Positions 25,376-32,960 are shown, numbered from the stretch's first letter. The stretch: 64,000 bases of DNA from Metabacillus kandeliae (GCF_021166585.1 NZ_JAJOZE010000001.1:80062-144061), one strand, 5' to 3'. The notes: a model not told the origin generated them from the letters alone. Made by a program: numbers and translations.

Positions 25376-25510
25376 CCTGTTGATTGGAGCGGCAGGCGGG
25401 AGACTCCTGCGGGAGCAGCGGGACAGGTGAGACCCCACAGGCGCGAAGCGGCGAGGAGGCTCACCGCCCGCCCCGCGGAAAGCGGACGCCTGAAACGGAA
25501 ATCAACAGCC
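25376..25510. repeat. GC-rich intergenic palindromic repeat, copy 2
   Basis: Same element as at 4728-4860: opens with CCTGTTGATTGGAG and closes with ACGGAAATCAACAG, with a variable middle. It separates two genes of the acyl-CoA island that run in the same direction. Confidence 0.8.
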
Positions 25511-25551
25511 CAATTTAACAGTGCCTAATAAAAACCTGAGGAGATGATCAA

Positions 25552-26325
25552 ATGAGTGATTTGCTTGTTGAAAAAAACAACGGCGTCCTGATGCTCACGA
25601 TGAACCGTCCGGAAAGCCTGAATGCCTTCAGTGAGGAAATGATTCTGGGATTGACCAATGCTTTGAAGCTTGCGCAAAGGGATGAGGAGATCCGGACAGT
25701 GGTCATCAGCGGTGCCGGCAGGTCCTTCAGTGCAGGGGGCGATGTGAAAACAATGGGGCAGGTATCGGGTGAGGAAGTTTTTGAGCATTTAGGCCACCTG
25801 AATGAGTGCATTTTGATGATGAAGCAGCTTGAAAAGCCTGTGATCGCAGCAGTGCATGGCTTTGCGGCAGGTGCAGCCTTTAATCTTGCACTTGCATCAG
25901 ATCTGATCATTGCAGAAGAAAACAGCCAATTTGTGATGAGCTTTTCCAAAGTAGGCCTTATTTCCGACGGAGGCGGTCTTTATTTTCTTCCGAGAATTGT
26001 CGGGCCGTATCGTGCGAAGGAGCTGTTCTTTAGCGGCGAGCCGATTACAGCGGCTAAAGCACTGGAATACGGGATTGTCAGCCGTATTGTCCCGCTTGAA
26101 AGACTGAAAGACGAAGTGATCGCGTTTGCTGAAAAGATGGCAAGCGGACCAGCGAAGGCGATCGGCGCCATGAAAAAAATCATCGATCATTCTTCCTGCC
26201 AGACCCTTGAAGAAGTACTTGAGCAGGAAAGATTAACGCAAAGCCTTATGGTTGTAACGAAGGATCATCAGGAAGGTGTTCAAGCCTTTAAAGAAAAAAG
26301 ATTGCCGCAGTTTCAGGGAAGATAA
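25552..26325 (+). CDS. crotonase-family enoyl-CoA isomerase/hydratase (PaaG-like)
   Basis: 257 residues. The oxyanion-hole motifs are kept (SFSAGGDVK, HGFAAGAAFNLAL), but neither hydratase glutamate is present: Asn111 replaces the first and SFSKVG replaces the second. Instead Asp139 in ISDGG sits where PaaG and delta3-delta2 enoyl-CoA isomerases carry their acid. It is thus more likely a double-bond isomerase than a hydratase, useful for unsaturated or displaced-bond intermediates. GAGGAGATG precedes the ATG. The next gene begins 12 bases downstream. Confidence 0.84.
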   Translation: MSDLLVEKNNGVLMLTMNRPESLNAFSEEMILGLTNALKLAQRDEEIRTVVISGAGRSFSAGGDVKTMGQVSGEEVFEHLGHLNECILMMKQLEKPVIAAVHGFAAGAAFNLALASDLIIAEENSQFVMSFSKVGLISDGGGLYFLPRIVGPYRAKELFFSGEPITAAKALEYGIVSRIVPLERLKDEVIAFAEKMASGPAKAIGAMKKIIDHSSCQTLEEVLEQERLTQSLMVVTKDHQEGVQAFKEKRLPQFQGR

Positions 26326-26337
26326 GGGGGAAGAATG

Positions 26338-27321
26338 ATGAAAGCCATTATGCTTGAGGAATACGGGGGCCCTGAGGTGTTGAAGATTGTCGATTTAGAT
26401 AAGCCGGAGCCTGGAGAAAAAGAGGTTATTATTAAAATAGAAGCAATCGGTGTGAATTATGCCGATACAGCGAGACGAGAAGGCAAGTATGTGATCGATA
26501 CGCCGCTCCCTTTTGTTCCAGGGGCAGAAGTAGCCGGGATCATTGAGGAAACGGGAAGCGCAGCTTCAAGATTTTCAAAAGGAGACAGGGTTGTGACCCT
26601 CCTCGGTTCGGATTCTGCGACTGGCTATGCGGAATACACGGCAGCAGAGGAAAGAGGCCTGATCCCAATTCCTGACGGTGTCAGCTTTGAAGAAGCCGTA
26701 GCTCTTCCGCTGCAGGGATTAAGTGCCTATCATATTTTAAAATCGATGGGGCAGCTTGAAAAGGGAGAAACGGTGTTAATTCATGCGGCTGCAGGCGGTG
26801 TCGGCGGGATTGCCGTACAGCTTGCAAAGCTCTTCGGGGCAGGGAAAGTTATTGCCACAGCAAGCACAGATGAAAAGCTTGCCATTGCAAAAGAGCTTGG
26901 AGCAGATGTGCTGATCAATTACTCAAATGATGGCTGGGAAAAGGAAGTCCTAGCGGCCACTGGCCAAAAAGGGGTAGACCTTGCCCTTGAAATGGCTGGC
27001 GGAGAGGTTTTTCAGAAAACGCTTCAATGCCTTGCACCTTTCGGAAGACTGGTCATTTTCGGTGCAGCAAGCGGAGTTCAGCCGAAATTTTATCCGGGCA
27101 CTTTAATGGGGAAAAACCAGTCGGTGATCGGCTTTTTCCTGCCCAATATGATGAGAAAGAAAGAATTGTTCAGCAAAAGCTTAAAGGAACTGCTTGCATT
27201 TGTAGAAAGCAAACAGCTCAAGCTGAACATCGGCGGTGTATATAAGCTCGAAGAAGCGAAAGAAGTGCACAGTCTGCTGCAGGGCAGAAAAACAAAAGGC
27301 AAGCTTGTTTTAATTCCATGA
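26338..27321 (+). CDS. zinc-free MDR oxidoreductase, quinone-oxidoreductase type
   Basis: 327 residues of the medium-chain dehydrogenase/reductase superfamily. KAIMLEEYGGPEVL and GVNYADTARREG at the N-terminus are of the quinone oxidoreductase branch, and AAAGGVGGIAVQLAK is the NADPH-binding loop. No zinc-binding Cys/His set is visible. Such enzymes reduce quinones or activated enones, sometimes enoyl thioesters. ATG 26338 is chosen over 26335 because it spaces better from the GGGGGA site. A hairpin after the stop suggests the first transcript may end here. Confidence 0.84.
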   Translation: MKAIMLEEYGGPEVLKIVDLDKPEPGEKEVIIKIEAIGVNYADTARREGKYVIDTPLPFVPGAEVAGIIEETGSAASRFSKGDRVVTLLGSDSATGYAEYTAAEERGLIPIPDGVSFEEAVALPLQGLSAYHILKSMGQLEKGETVLIHAAAGGVGGIAVQLAKLFGAGKVIATASTDEKLAIAKELGADVLINYSNDGWEKEVLAATGQKGVDLALEMAGGEVFQKTLQCLAPFGRLVIFGAASGVQPKFYPGTLMGKNQSVIGFFLPNMMRKKELFSKSLKELLAFVESKQLKLNIGGVYKLEEAKEVHSLLQGRKTKGKLVLIP

Positions 27322-27326
27322 TAAGG

Positions 27327-27365
27327 AGAGCGGCTATGGTATGTGCCTGCCGCTCTTGCTTTTTA
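27327..27365 (+). terminator. probable terminator inside the island
   Basis: Perfect 8-bp stem AGAGCGGC / GCCGCTCT (27327-27334, 27349-27356) with a 14-base loop, then TGCTTTTT. Loop length makes it moderate. Confidence 0.6.
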
Positions 27366-27377
27366 GCAGAAAATAAA

Positions 27378-27436
27378 TTGATTTCTCCCGGAAGGTTTTT
27401 TGTAATTCTTCGCGAAATTTTTGGAAAGCGCTTTCA
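27378..27436 (+). promoter_or_regulatory. promoter and CcpA cre box before the second ligase
   Basis: TTGATT (27378-27383) and TGTAAT (27401-27406) are 17 bases apart. Downstream, 27423-27436 reads GGAAAGCGCTTTCA, one base from the perfect cre palindrome TGAAAGCGCTTTCA. A cre about 20 bases after the -10 is a roadblock position, so glucose repression of the ligase-lactonase pair is expected. ccpA itself is in this window. Confidence 0.65.
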
Positions 27437-27461
27437 AATAATGCAGGAAAGAGGGATGAAA

Positions 27462-29138
27462 ATGATAAAAGATCATTTGCCGTATTTTCCGAAAAGAATT
27501 CCTGTCACACTGACTCTGCCAGAAACAACCCTTTACACGAATTTGGAAATCACAGCAAAAAGGTATCCGCACAAAAAGGCGATTTCTTACTATGGGTCCT
27601 CTATGACATTCAGTGAGCTGCTAAATGAAGTGGATGAGCTCGCAGGATACCTGCAGTATGATCTTCATGTGAAAAAGGGGGACAGAGTTCTTCTCTATAT
27701 GCAAAACTCCCCTCAATTTATTATTGGCTATTATGCGATCCTCAGAGCAGATGCAGCTGTTGTGCCCATTAACCCCATGAATACGGCTGATGAGCTGTCC
27801 TTTTTTGTAAAGGACTGCGGCATCAGAAAAGCAGTAGCCGGCCAGGAACTGATCGGCAATATGATGCAGCTGGTGAAGGAAGGAACAATAGAAGATACAG
27901 TTGTCGCGGCTTATTCAGATTATGCTTCTGCCGAGCATATAATGGAACAGCCAGAGGCCGTAAGAGCAGAGCGGAAAGCATTTGATGATCGCGGTTTTCA
28001 TTTATGGAAAGAGGCTTTAGCGGCAAAAAGGAGGCCTATGGAAGCTGCAGCAGGTCCTGACGATCTTGCCGTTCTTCCTTATACATCAGGCACGACCGGG
28101 CTGCCAAAAGGGTGCATGCATTCCCATAGAACCGTACAGGCCAATACATTCGGAGGGTACCACTGGCTGAATGCCACATCAGATGCAGTTTCACTTGCAA
28201 CACTGCCGCTGTTTCACGTAACAGGCATGGTTCACAGCATGCATATCCCGATTCTTTCCGGTGCTGAAATGGTTGTCATGACAAGGTGGGACAGAGAGAC
28301 GGCCAGGAAAACGATCAAGGAGAAAAAGGTTAATCACTGGGTCACCATCAGCACGATGCTCATTGACTTTTTAGCAAATCCAGAACTTAGAAGAGAAGAT
28401 GTCAGCTCATTGATGTGCCTGGCAGGAGGAGGAGCGGCTCTTCCTGCGGCAGTTGGAGAAAAGCTCACACGCATGACTGGATTGAAATTCGTGGAAGGCT
28501 ACGGGCTATCAGAAACCATTGCACAGACGCACTTTAATCCGGCAGACCGGCCGAAGCTGCAGTGTCTTGGTATTCCTTCCTTTGATGTGGACGCAAGAAT
28601 CATTGACCCTGTGTCAGGGGAAGAGCTGCCAGCAGGAGCGGAAGGAGAAATTGTTGTGAACGGGCCGCAGGTTTTCCTCGGCTACTATAATCGCCCTGAA
28701 GAGAATGAACATTCATTTATCGAGCTTGAAGGAAAAAGGTTTTTCAGAACAGGCGATATCGGCAGACGCGATGAAGAAGGGTATTACTTTATGGTTGACC
28801 GGGTGAAAAGAATGATCAATGCTTCAGGCTTTAAGGTTTGGCCTACAGAGGTGGAAAGCCTGCTGTACAGGCACCCTGCTGTAGAACAGGCATGTGTTGT
28901 CGGCATTCCGGATGAAAGAAGGGGCGAAACCGTTAAAGCGTTCGTTGTTCTTTCAAAAGATGCACTGGGAACCTCTGAAGCTGAAATTATTGAATGGGCT
29001 AAAGGCGAAATGGCTGCCTACAAATATCCAAGAGTGATTGAATTCAGGGAATCATTGCCGATGACTTCAAGCGGCAAGCTGCTTTGGCGGAAGCTTCAGG
29101 AAGAAGAAAAGCAAAAAATCGGCGAGGTGATCAAATGA
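27462..29138 (+). CDS. acyl-CoA ligase (AMP-forming), second copy
   Basis: 558 residues of the ANL superfamily, related to but clearly distinct from the ligase at 16.5 kb. YTSGTTGLPKGCMHSH is the phosphate-binding loop, EGYGLSET the adenine region, FRTGDIG the hinge region, and SSGKLLWRKL holds the C-terminal catalytic Lys. The ATG at 27462 is chosen because AGAGG lies seven bases upstream; the upstream extension would run over the cre box. Its TGA overlaps the start of the lactonase gene, so both are translated together. A CcpA site and promoter precede it. Confidence 0.88.
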   Translation: MIKDHLPYFPKRIPVTLTLPETTLYTNLEITAKRYPHKKAISYYGSSMTFSELLNEVDELAGYLQYDLHVKKGDRVLLYMQNSPQFIIGYYAILRADAAVVPINPMNTADELSFFVKDCGIRKAVAGQELIGNMMQLVKEGTIEDTVVAAYSDYASAEHIMEQPEAVRAERKAFDDRGFHLWKEALAAKRRPMEAAAGPDDLAVLPYTSGTTGLPKGCMHSHRTVQANTFGGYHWLNATSDAVSLATLPLFHVTGMVHSMHIPILSGAEMVVMTRWDRETARKTIKEKKVNHWVTISTMLIDFLANPELRREDVSSLMCLAGGGAALPAAVGEKLTRMTGLKFVEGYGLSETIAQTHFNPADRPKLQCLGIPSFDVDARIIDPVSGEELPAGAEGEIVVNGPQVFLGYYNRPEENEHSFIELEGKRFFRTGDIGRRDEEGYYFMVDRVKRMINASGFKVWPTEVESLLYRHPAVEQACVVGIPDERRGETVKAFVVLSKDALGTSEAEIIEWAKGEMAAYKYPRVIEFRESLPMTSSGKLLWRKLQEEEKQKIGEVIK

Positions 29139-30133
29139 CCCGTACTATTCAGACTGTAACTGGACCTATTGAAAGAGAAGAAATGGGAAAAACCTTGATC
29201 CATGAACATTTCGTTTTTGGCTATCCCGGTTTTCAGGGAGATGTCACACTGGGGGCCTTCAACGGAAAGGAAGCCTTTGATGCTGGAGTAACAGCAGCAC
29301 TTCAAATGATGAGCTGCGGTGTTCAGACAGTTGTGGATCCAACTCCGAATGAATGCGGGCGAAATCCTGAACTCCTAAGAGAAATCTCTGATGCAACAGG
29401 TCTCCAAATCATTTGCGGCACAGGATTTTACTACGAAGGAGAGGGAGCAACCCCATATTTCAAATTCAGGCAGCAGCTGGGGACAGCAGAGGACGAAATT
29501 CTCGAAATGTTTCTGAAGGAGCTGAAGGACGGGATTGCAGGGACAGGCATCAAGCCGGCTATTATCAAAACAGCATCAAGCAAAGGGGAGATCACCCCTT
29601 ATGAAGAAATGTTTTTTAAAATGGCAGCGAAAGCACAGAGGCAAACAGGTGCAGTTATCATGACTCATACCCAGGAAGGAACAATGGGGCCAGAGCAGGC
29701 AAAACTGCTTATAGAGAACGGAGCAGATCCGAAGAAGATCGTGATCGGCCATATGTGCGGCAACACGGATCCTTACTATCATAAAAGAGTGCTGGAAACT
29801 GGCGCATGGATCGCTTTTGACCGCTTCGGCCTTCAGGGGATGGTTGGCGCACCAAATGATTCTGAGCGGATCACCACTTTGGCAGCACTTCTTGAAGAAG
29901 GTTACGCAGACCAAATCATGCTGTCGCATGACACCGTTAATTTCTGGATGGGAAGGCCGCTGAAGCTGCCGCCGCCTCTGGAAAAAATAATGGAAAACTG
30001 GCATCCGTCCCACCTGTTTGAAGCTATCCTTCCAGCACTGAGAGAACAGGGAGTCAGCCATGAAGTGATTGACAGAATGCTGGTGGAAAATCCGGCGCGC
30101 CTGTTTTTTCAGGAATCTTCTGTAGAGGTGTAG
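29135..30133 (+). CDS. phosphotriesterase-like lactonase (PLL)
   Basis: 332 residues of the amidohydrolase/PTE family. The binuclear metal ligands are all present: His23 and His25 (HEH), Lys145 (the carbamylated Lys, in IIKTASS), His178 (THTQEG), His206 (GHMCGN) and Asp266 (SHDTVN). These numbers agree with those I recall for the Geobacillus kaustophilus lactonase, pointing to a PLL that opens gamma- or delta-lactones rather than to a true organophosphate hydrolase. Opening such a lactone yields a 4- or 5-hydroxy acid, which the overlapping ligase gene could activate. ATG 29135 overlaps the ligase stop and follows GAGGTGATC. Confidence 0.88.
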   Translation: MTRTIQTVTGPIEREEMGKTLIHEHFVFGYPGFQGDVTLGAFNGKEAFDAGVTAALQMMSCGVQTVVDPTPNECGRNPELLREISDATGLQIICGTGFYYEGEGATPYFKFRQQLGTAEDEILEMFLKELKDGIAGTGIKPAIIKTASSKGEITPYEEMFFKMAAKAQRQTGAVIMTHTQEGTMGPEQAKLLIENGADPKKIVIGHMCGNTDPYYHKRVLETGAWIAFDRFGLQGMVGAPNDSERITTLAALLEEGYADQIMLSHDTVNFWMGRPLKLPPPLEKIMENWHPSHLFEAILPALREQGVSHEVIDRMLVENPARLFFQESSVEV

Positions 30134-30186
30134 GAGGTAGAGTAGAAAACGGAGATTTTGCAGTACTCGCATGGGGGCAAAACAGC

Positions 30187-30316
30187 GATTGGACAGTAAA
30201 CTGGTCAACTTGGACAGTAAGCGGGCCAAACCGGACAGTTAACAAGCAGAATCCGCAAGTTAACTTGCTGGAATGGACAGTTAAGAGTGAAAACTGGACA
30301 GTAAATAGTCTGGAAG
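30187..30316. repeat. degenerate tandem repeat with a 21-nt period
   Basis: The core GGACAGT recurs at 30191, 30212, 30233, 30275 and 30296, with a degraded copy at 30254: six units exactly 21 bases apart. Sequence between cores is poorly conserved. In one plus frame it reads as heptads WTVNxxx; on the minus strand as LTVxxxx. No start codon with a ribosome site was found for either. Confidence 0.75.
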
Positions 30317-30398
30317 CAGAATCACTGTAAGAGATAGCAGTACAAAATTGAATTTTGCTAAGACAGAGCTGATTTTTATTAAAAGCTCTGTTAAATTG

Positions 30399-30449
30399 GC
30401 TGCTGATTTCCGTTTCAGGCGTCCGCTTTCTGCGGGGCAGTGAGCCTTC
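30399..30449. repeat. remnant of the GC-rich palindromic repeat
   Basis: About 50 bp in reverse orientation matches one end of the elements at 4728-4860 and 25376-25510 (TGATTTCCGTTTCAGGCG onward) and then breaks off. Confidence 0.6.
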
Positions 30450-30487
30450 CCTTCAAAGTTTTCAAAACGAGATCGCCTTACCTAATA

Positions 30488-30524
30488 AAAACGCTCAGCA
30501 CAAGTTGCTGAGCGTTTATTTAAT
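30488..30524. terminator. terminator between the island and cysK
   Basis: Stem AAACGCTCAGCA / TGCTGAGCGTTT (30488-30499, 30506-30517) followed by ATTTAAT. It lies about 350 bases beyond the lactonase stop. Confidence 0.7.
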
Positions 30525-30539
30525 CGTATCAGTATTTAT

Positions 30540-30886
30540 AAAATGCCACTCATCCATAGAAAGGAAAATCGCCTTCTCACGGCTGATCGTCTTATGCTTG
30601 TCGGGGCTGAACAAGCGGCTTGCGCTTTTCTACATTGTCCAGCTCCAGCGCCTAGCCCCTCGAGACGCTTCGAAAAATCCCAAAAAGTCTAAGACCGGAC
30701 TTTTCGGGATTTTCCTCCAGCGCTTGTCGGGGCTGAACAGGCGCTTCCGCTTTTCTGCATTGTCCAGCTCCAGCCGCTAGCCCCTCGAGGTCATAAGCCG
30801 CTCATCCAGGGAAAGGAAAGACCGCCTTTCCCCGGCTGATCGTCTTATGCTTGTCGGGGCTGAACAAGCGGCTTCCGCTTTTCTGG
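30540..30886. repeat. modular repeat array with two kinds of central module
   Basis: One complete ~124-bp unit of the family seen at 12.4 kb (about 30640-30755) is flanked by two units in which the central hairpin is replaced by a different one. The replacement contains CTCATCCA-AGGAAA and ends in GGCTGATCGTCTTATGCTTGTCGGGG. The shared right arm ending CGCTTTTCT stops three bases from the cysK stop codon. Confidence 0.85.
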
Positions 30887-31816
30887 TCAAAAAGAAAATA
30901 AATCAGTCGATAAGTACCGTTCTCCTGTGTCACAGGCGATGCAGACTACTGTATCAGAAGGGGATAGCCGCTTGGCTACTTCAATGGCAGCATAGCAGGC
31001 AGCACCTGATGATGGCCCGACAAGAATGCCTTCTTCCTTCGCAAGCCTTCTGGCAATCGTATAGGCATCTTCATCTTCGATTTTGAAGATCTCGTCATAA
31101 ACCTCCTGATTAAGGATAGACGGAATAAATCCCGGGCTTGTGCCGACGAGCTTATGCTTGCCTGGTTTTCCGCCAGAAAGGACTGGAGAGCCTGCCGGTT
31201 CCACAACATGAACAGTGCAGTCCTTGTAATGTTTTTTCAATTCTTCCCCTGTGCCCGTTATAGTGCCGCCAGTACCGGAGGCAGCAACAAAAGCACTCAG
31301 AGATCTGCCGATGGAATCCATTGCTTCGATAATTTCCGGTGCCGTTCCGCTTCTGTGGGCATTCGGGTTTGAAGCATTTTCAAATTGCATCGGAATGTAG
31401 CTGTTCGGGATTTCCTTCGCAAGTTCTTCTGCTTTTTTGATGGCTCCGGGCATTTTGTCCTCGCCAGGTGTCAGGACGACCTCTGCACCATATGCCTTCA
31501 ACAGGTTTATTCTTTCCTGCGACATTGTATCAGGCATCACAATGATCGCTTTATATCCTCTTGCGGACGCGTTCATCGCAAGTCCAATTCCAGTGTTTCC
31601 GCTCGTTGGTTCGATGATCACAGAGCCTTCCTTCAGAAGCCCGGCTTCTTCAGCATCTGCGATCATTTGAAAAGCAGCCCTGTCTTTTACGCTTTTGCTC
31701 GGATTGAAAAATTCGAGCTTCAGATAAATCGCTGCCGCATTTTCCGGCTGCAGCCTGTTTAATTTAATTAGTGGAGTATTTCCGATTAACTCAGATATGT
31801 TATGGGCAAATTCCAT
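30887..31816 (-). CDS. cysK: cysteine synthase (O-acetylserine sulfhydrylase; YtkP/CysK type)
   Basis: 309 residues; PLP enzyme that makes cysteine from O-acetylserine and sulfide. NPSKSVKDRAA carries the PLP lysine (Lys44), TSGNTG is the substrate loop, and GTGGTITG binds the PLP phosphate. The C-terminus is short. ATG 31816 is used: it gives the normal family N-terminus (ISELIGNTPLIKL); an earlier TTG abuts the AAAGG site too closely. In B. subtilis the paralogue ytkP precedes ytlP, the order seen here, so this may be the YtkP orthologue rather than the main CysK. Confidence 0.85.
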   Translation of the reverse strand: MEFAHNISELIGNTPLIKLNRLQPENAAAIYLKLEFFNPSKSVKDRAAFQMIADAEEAGLLKEGSVIIEPTSGNTGIGLAMNASARGYKAIIVMPDTMSQERINLLKAYGAEVVLTPGEDKMPGAIKKAEELAKEIPNSYIPMQFENASNPNAHRSGTAPEIIEAMDSIGRSLSAFVAASGTGGTITGTGEELKKHYKDCTVHVVEPAGSPVLSGGKPGKHKLVGTSPGFIPSILNQEVYDEIFKIEDEDAYTIARRLAKEEGILVGPSSGAACYAAIEVAKRLSPSDTVVCIACDTGERYLSTDLFSF

Positions 31817-31867
31817 TTCCCTCAACCTTTCTTGTCAGCCTTTTAGATCAAATGATGTCCATTATTT

Positions 31868-31876
31868 ATCATAACA
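31868..31876 (-). promoter_or_regulatory. candidate extended -10 for cysK
   Basis: On the minus strand TGT-TATGAT occupies 31876-31868, an extended -10 about 50 bases before the start. No clear -35 is seen. Confidence 0.35.
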
Positions 31877-32000
31877 AATTCTTCTGATTGAATACTAATG
31901 GAAGAAACCGTCTTTTCTCAGACAGCATTCTTATGGAAAAGAGCGTATAATAAATGAAAGCGCCAGCAAGTTGAGTTTACTTACAGGAGGATTTTCAGTC

Positions 32001-32561
32001 ATGCAGCAGACACATTATTTTTTTGCTATTAGAATTCCTTATGGGATCAGTCAAAACATGCAGGCCGAGCTGAAAAGGGACAACCTGTCCTTTAAAAACT
32101 GGGTTCATCCAGCAGATTATCATATTACCCTGGCATTTCTCGGAAACCCTCCATCAGACAGCATTCTGAATGAGCTTGCCGCCAAGCTGAAAAAAGAAAA
32201 ATGGGAGATGCCTTTTTCTCTTAGCATAAAAGGAACGGGAACTTTCGGACCTGAACAAAAGCCAAGAATCTTCTGGGCCGGCACAGAACACTCAGAAGAG
32301 CTTATGGTGCTCCAAAATAAAGTATACAAAGCCAGTCTTGAAGCTGGATTTCAATTAGACAAAAAACCTTTCTGCCCTCATATCACATTAGCAAGAAAGT
32401 GGGCATCAGAAAAAAATTTTAAAGAAACATTTCGCCAACCTGCCGATATAAAGGGAGATGACTATGTATTCGATGCCAATGACTTTCAGCTTCTGAAAAC
32501 AAACATGGAACAGACGCCCAAATATGAAACAGTGGAGCTCTTTTCTCTGGAGAGGAGCTGA
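32001..32561 (+). CDS. thpR: RNA 2',3'-cyclic phosphodiesterase (ThpR/LigT; YtlP)
   Basis: 186 residues of the 2H phosphoesterase family, which opens RNA 2',3'-cyclic phosphates. The two HxT motifs are HITLAFLG (about residue 35) and HITLARKW (about residue 127). ATG 32001 is chosen because ACAGGAGG lies 11 bases upstream; the frame from 31971 begins before that site. It is followed closely by the holin-like genes, so they may share a transcript. Confidence 0.88.
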   Translation: MQQTHYFFAIRIPYGISQNMQAELKRDNLSFKNWVHPADYHITLAFLGNPPSDSILNELAAKLKKEKWEMPFSLSIKGTGTFGPEQKPRIFWAGTEHSEELMVLQNKVYKASLEAGFQLDKKPFCPHITLARKWASEKNFKETFRQPADIKGDDYVFDANDFQLLKTNMEQTPKYETVELFSLERS

Positions 32562-32567
32562 GAACTT

Positions 32568-32960
32568 ATGCGGGCAATAAAAATTGCCGGCCAGATTCTT
32601 CTTTTGTTTAGTTTCTCACTGGGAGGAACGTTTCTGCAGCAGCTGCTGCATCTTCCGCTTCCAGGAAGCATCATTGGCATGGTTTTATTGTTTTTCCTCT
32701 TGAAGCTTCGTGTTTTAAAGCCTTCCTGGCTGAAAGAAGGCTCCGGCTTCCTTTTGAAGCATTTAACGTTATTATTCATTCCTGCTACAGCAGGGGTTGT
32801 TCAATATTTAAATCTTTTCCAGGGCAAGGGGCTTATAAGTCTCGCCATTGTTCTTGCAAGCTCAGTTTTGGTTTTTCTCTCAAGCGTTATTGTTTACAGC
32901 CTGCTGTCAGCCAGATCTCTTCTCAAAGATACAAGCGGGAAAAAGGAGGCTGAATTGTGA
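32568..32960 (+). CDS. CidA/LrgA-family holin-like membrane protein
   Basis: 130 residues with four hydrophobic segments. The PLPGSIIGMVLLFFLL motif near residues 30-45 is the LrgA/CidA signature. Proteins of this family act with an LrgB-type partner and have been tied to murein hydrolase control and, more recently, to pyruvate or other small-acid transport; the role here is not determined. Its TGA overlaps the start of the LrgB-type gene. It starts six bases after thpR. Confidence 0.87.
   Translation: MRAIKIAGQILLLFSFSLGGTFLQQLLHLPLPGSIIGMVLLFFLLKLRVLKPSWLKEGSGFLLKHLTLLFIPATAGVVQYLNLFQGKGLISLAIVLASSVLVFLSSVIVYSLLSARSLLKDTSGKKEAEL

Noticed and set aside
30134-30330. Protein-coding reading of the 21-nt repeat on the plus strand
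   Set aside because: The frame is open to TAA 30328-30330 but has no start codon with a ribosome site; the lack of stops follows from a period divisible by three.
30505-30780. 91-codon open frame on the plus strand
   Set aside because: It is inside the repeat array; similar peptides arise from other copies and there is no ribosome site.
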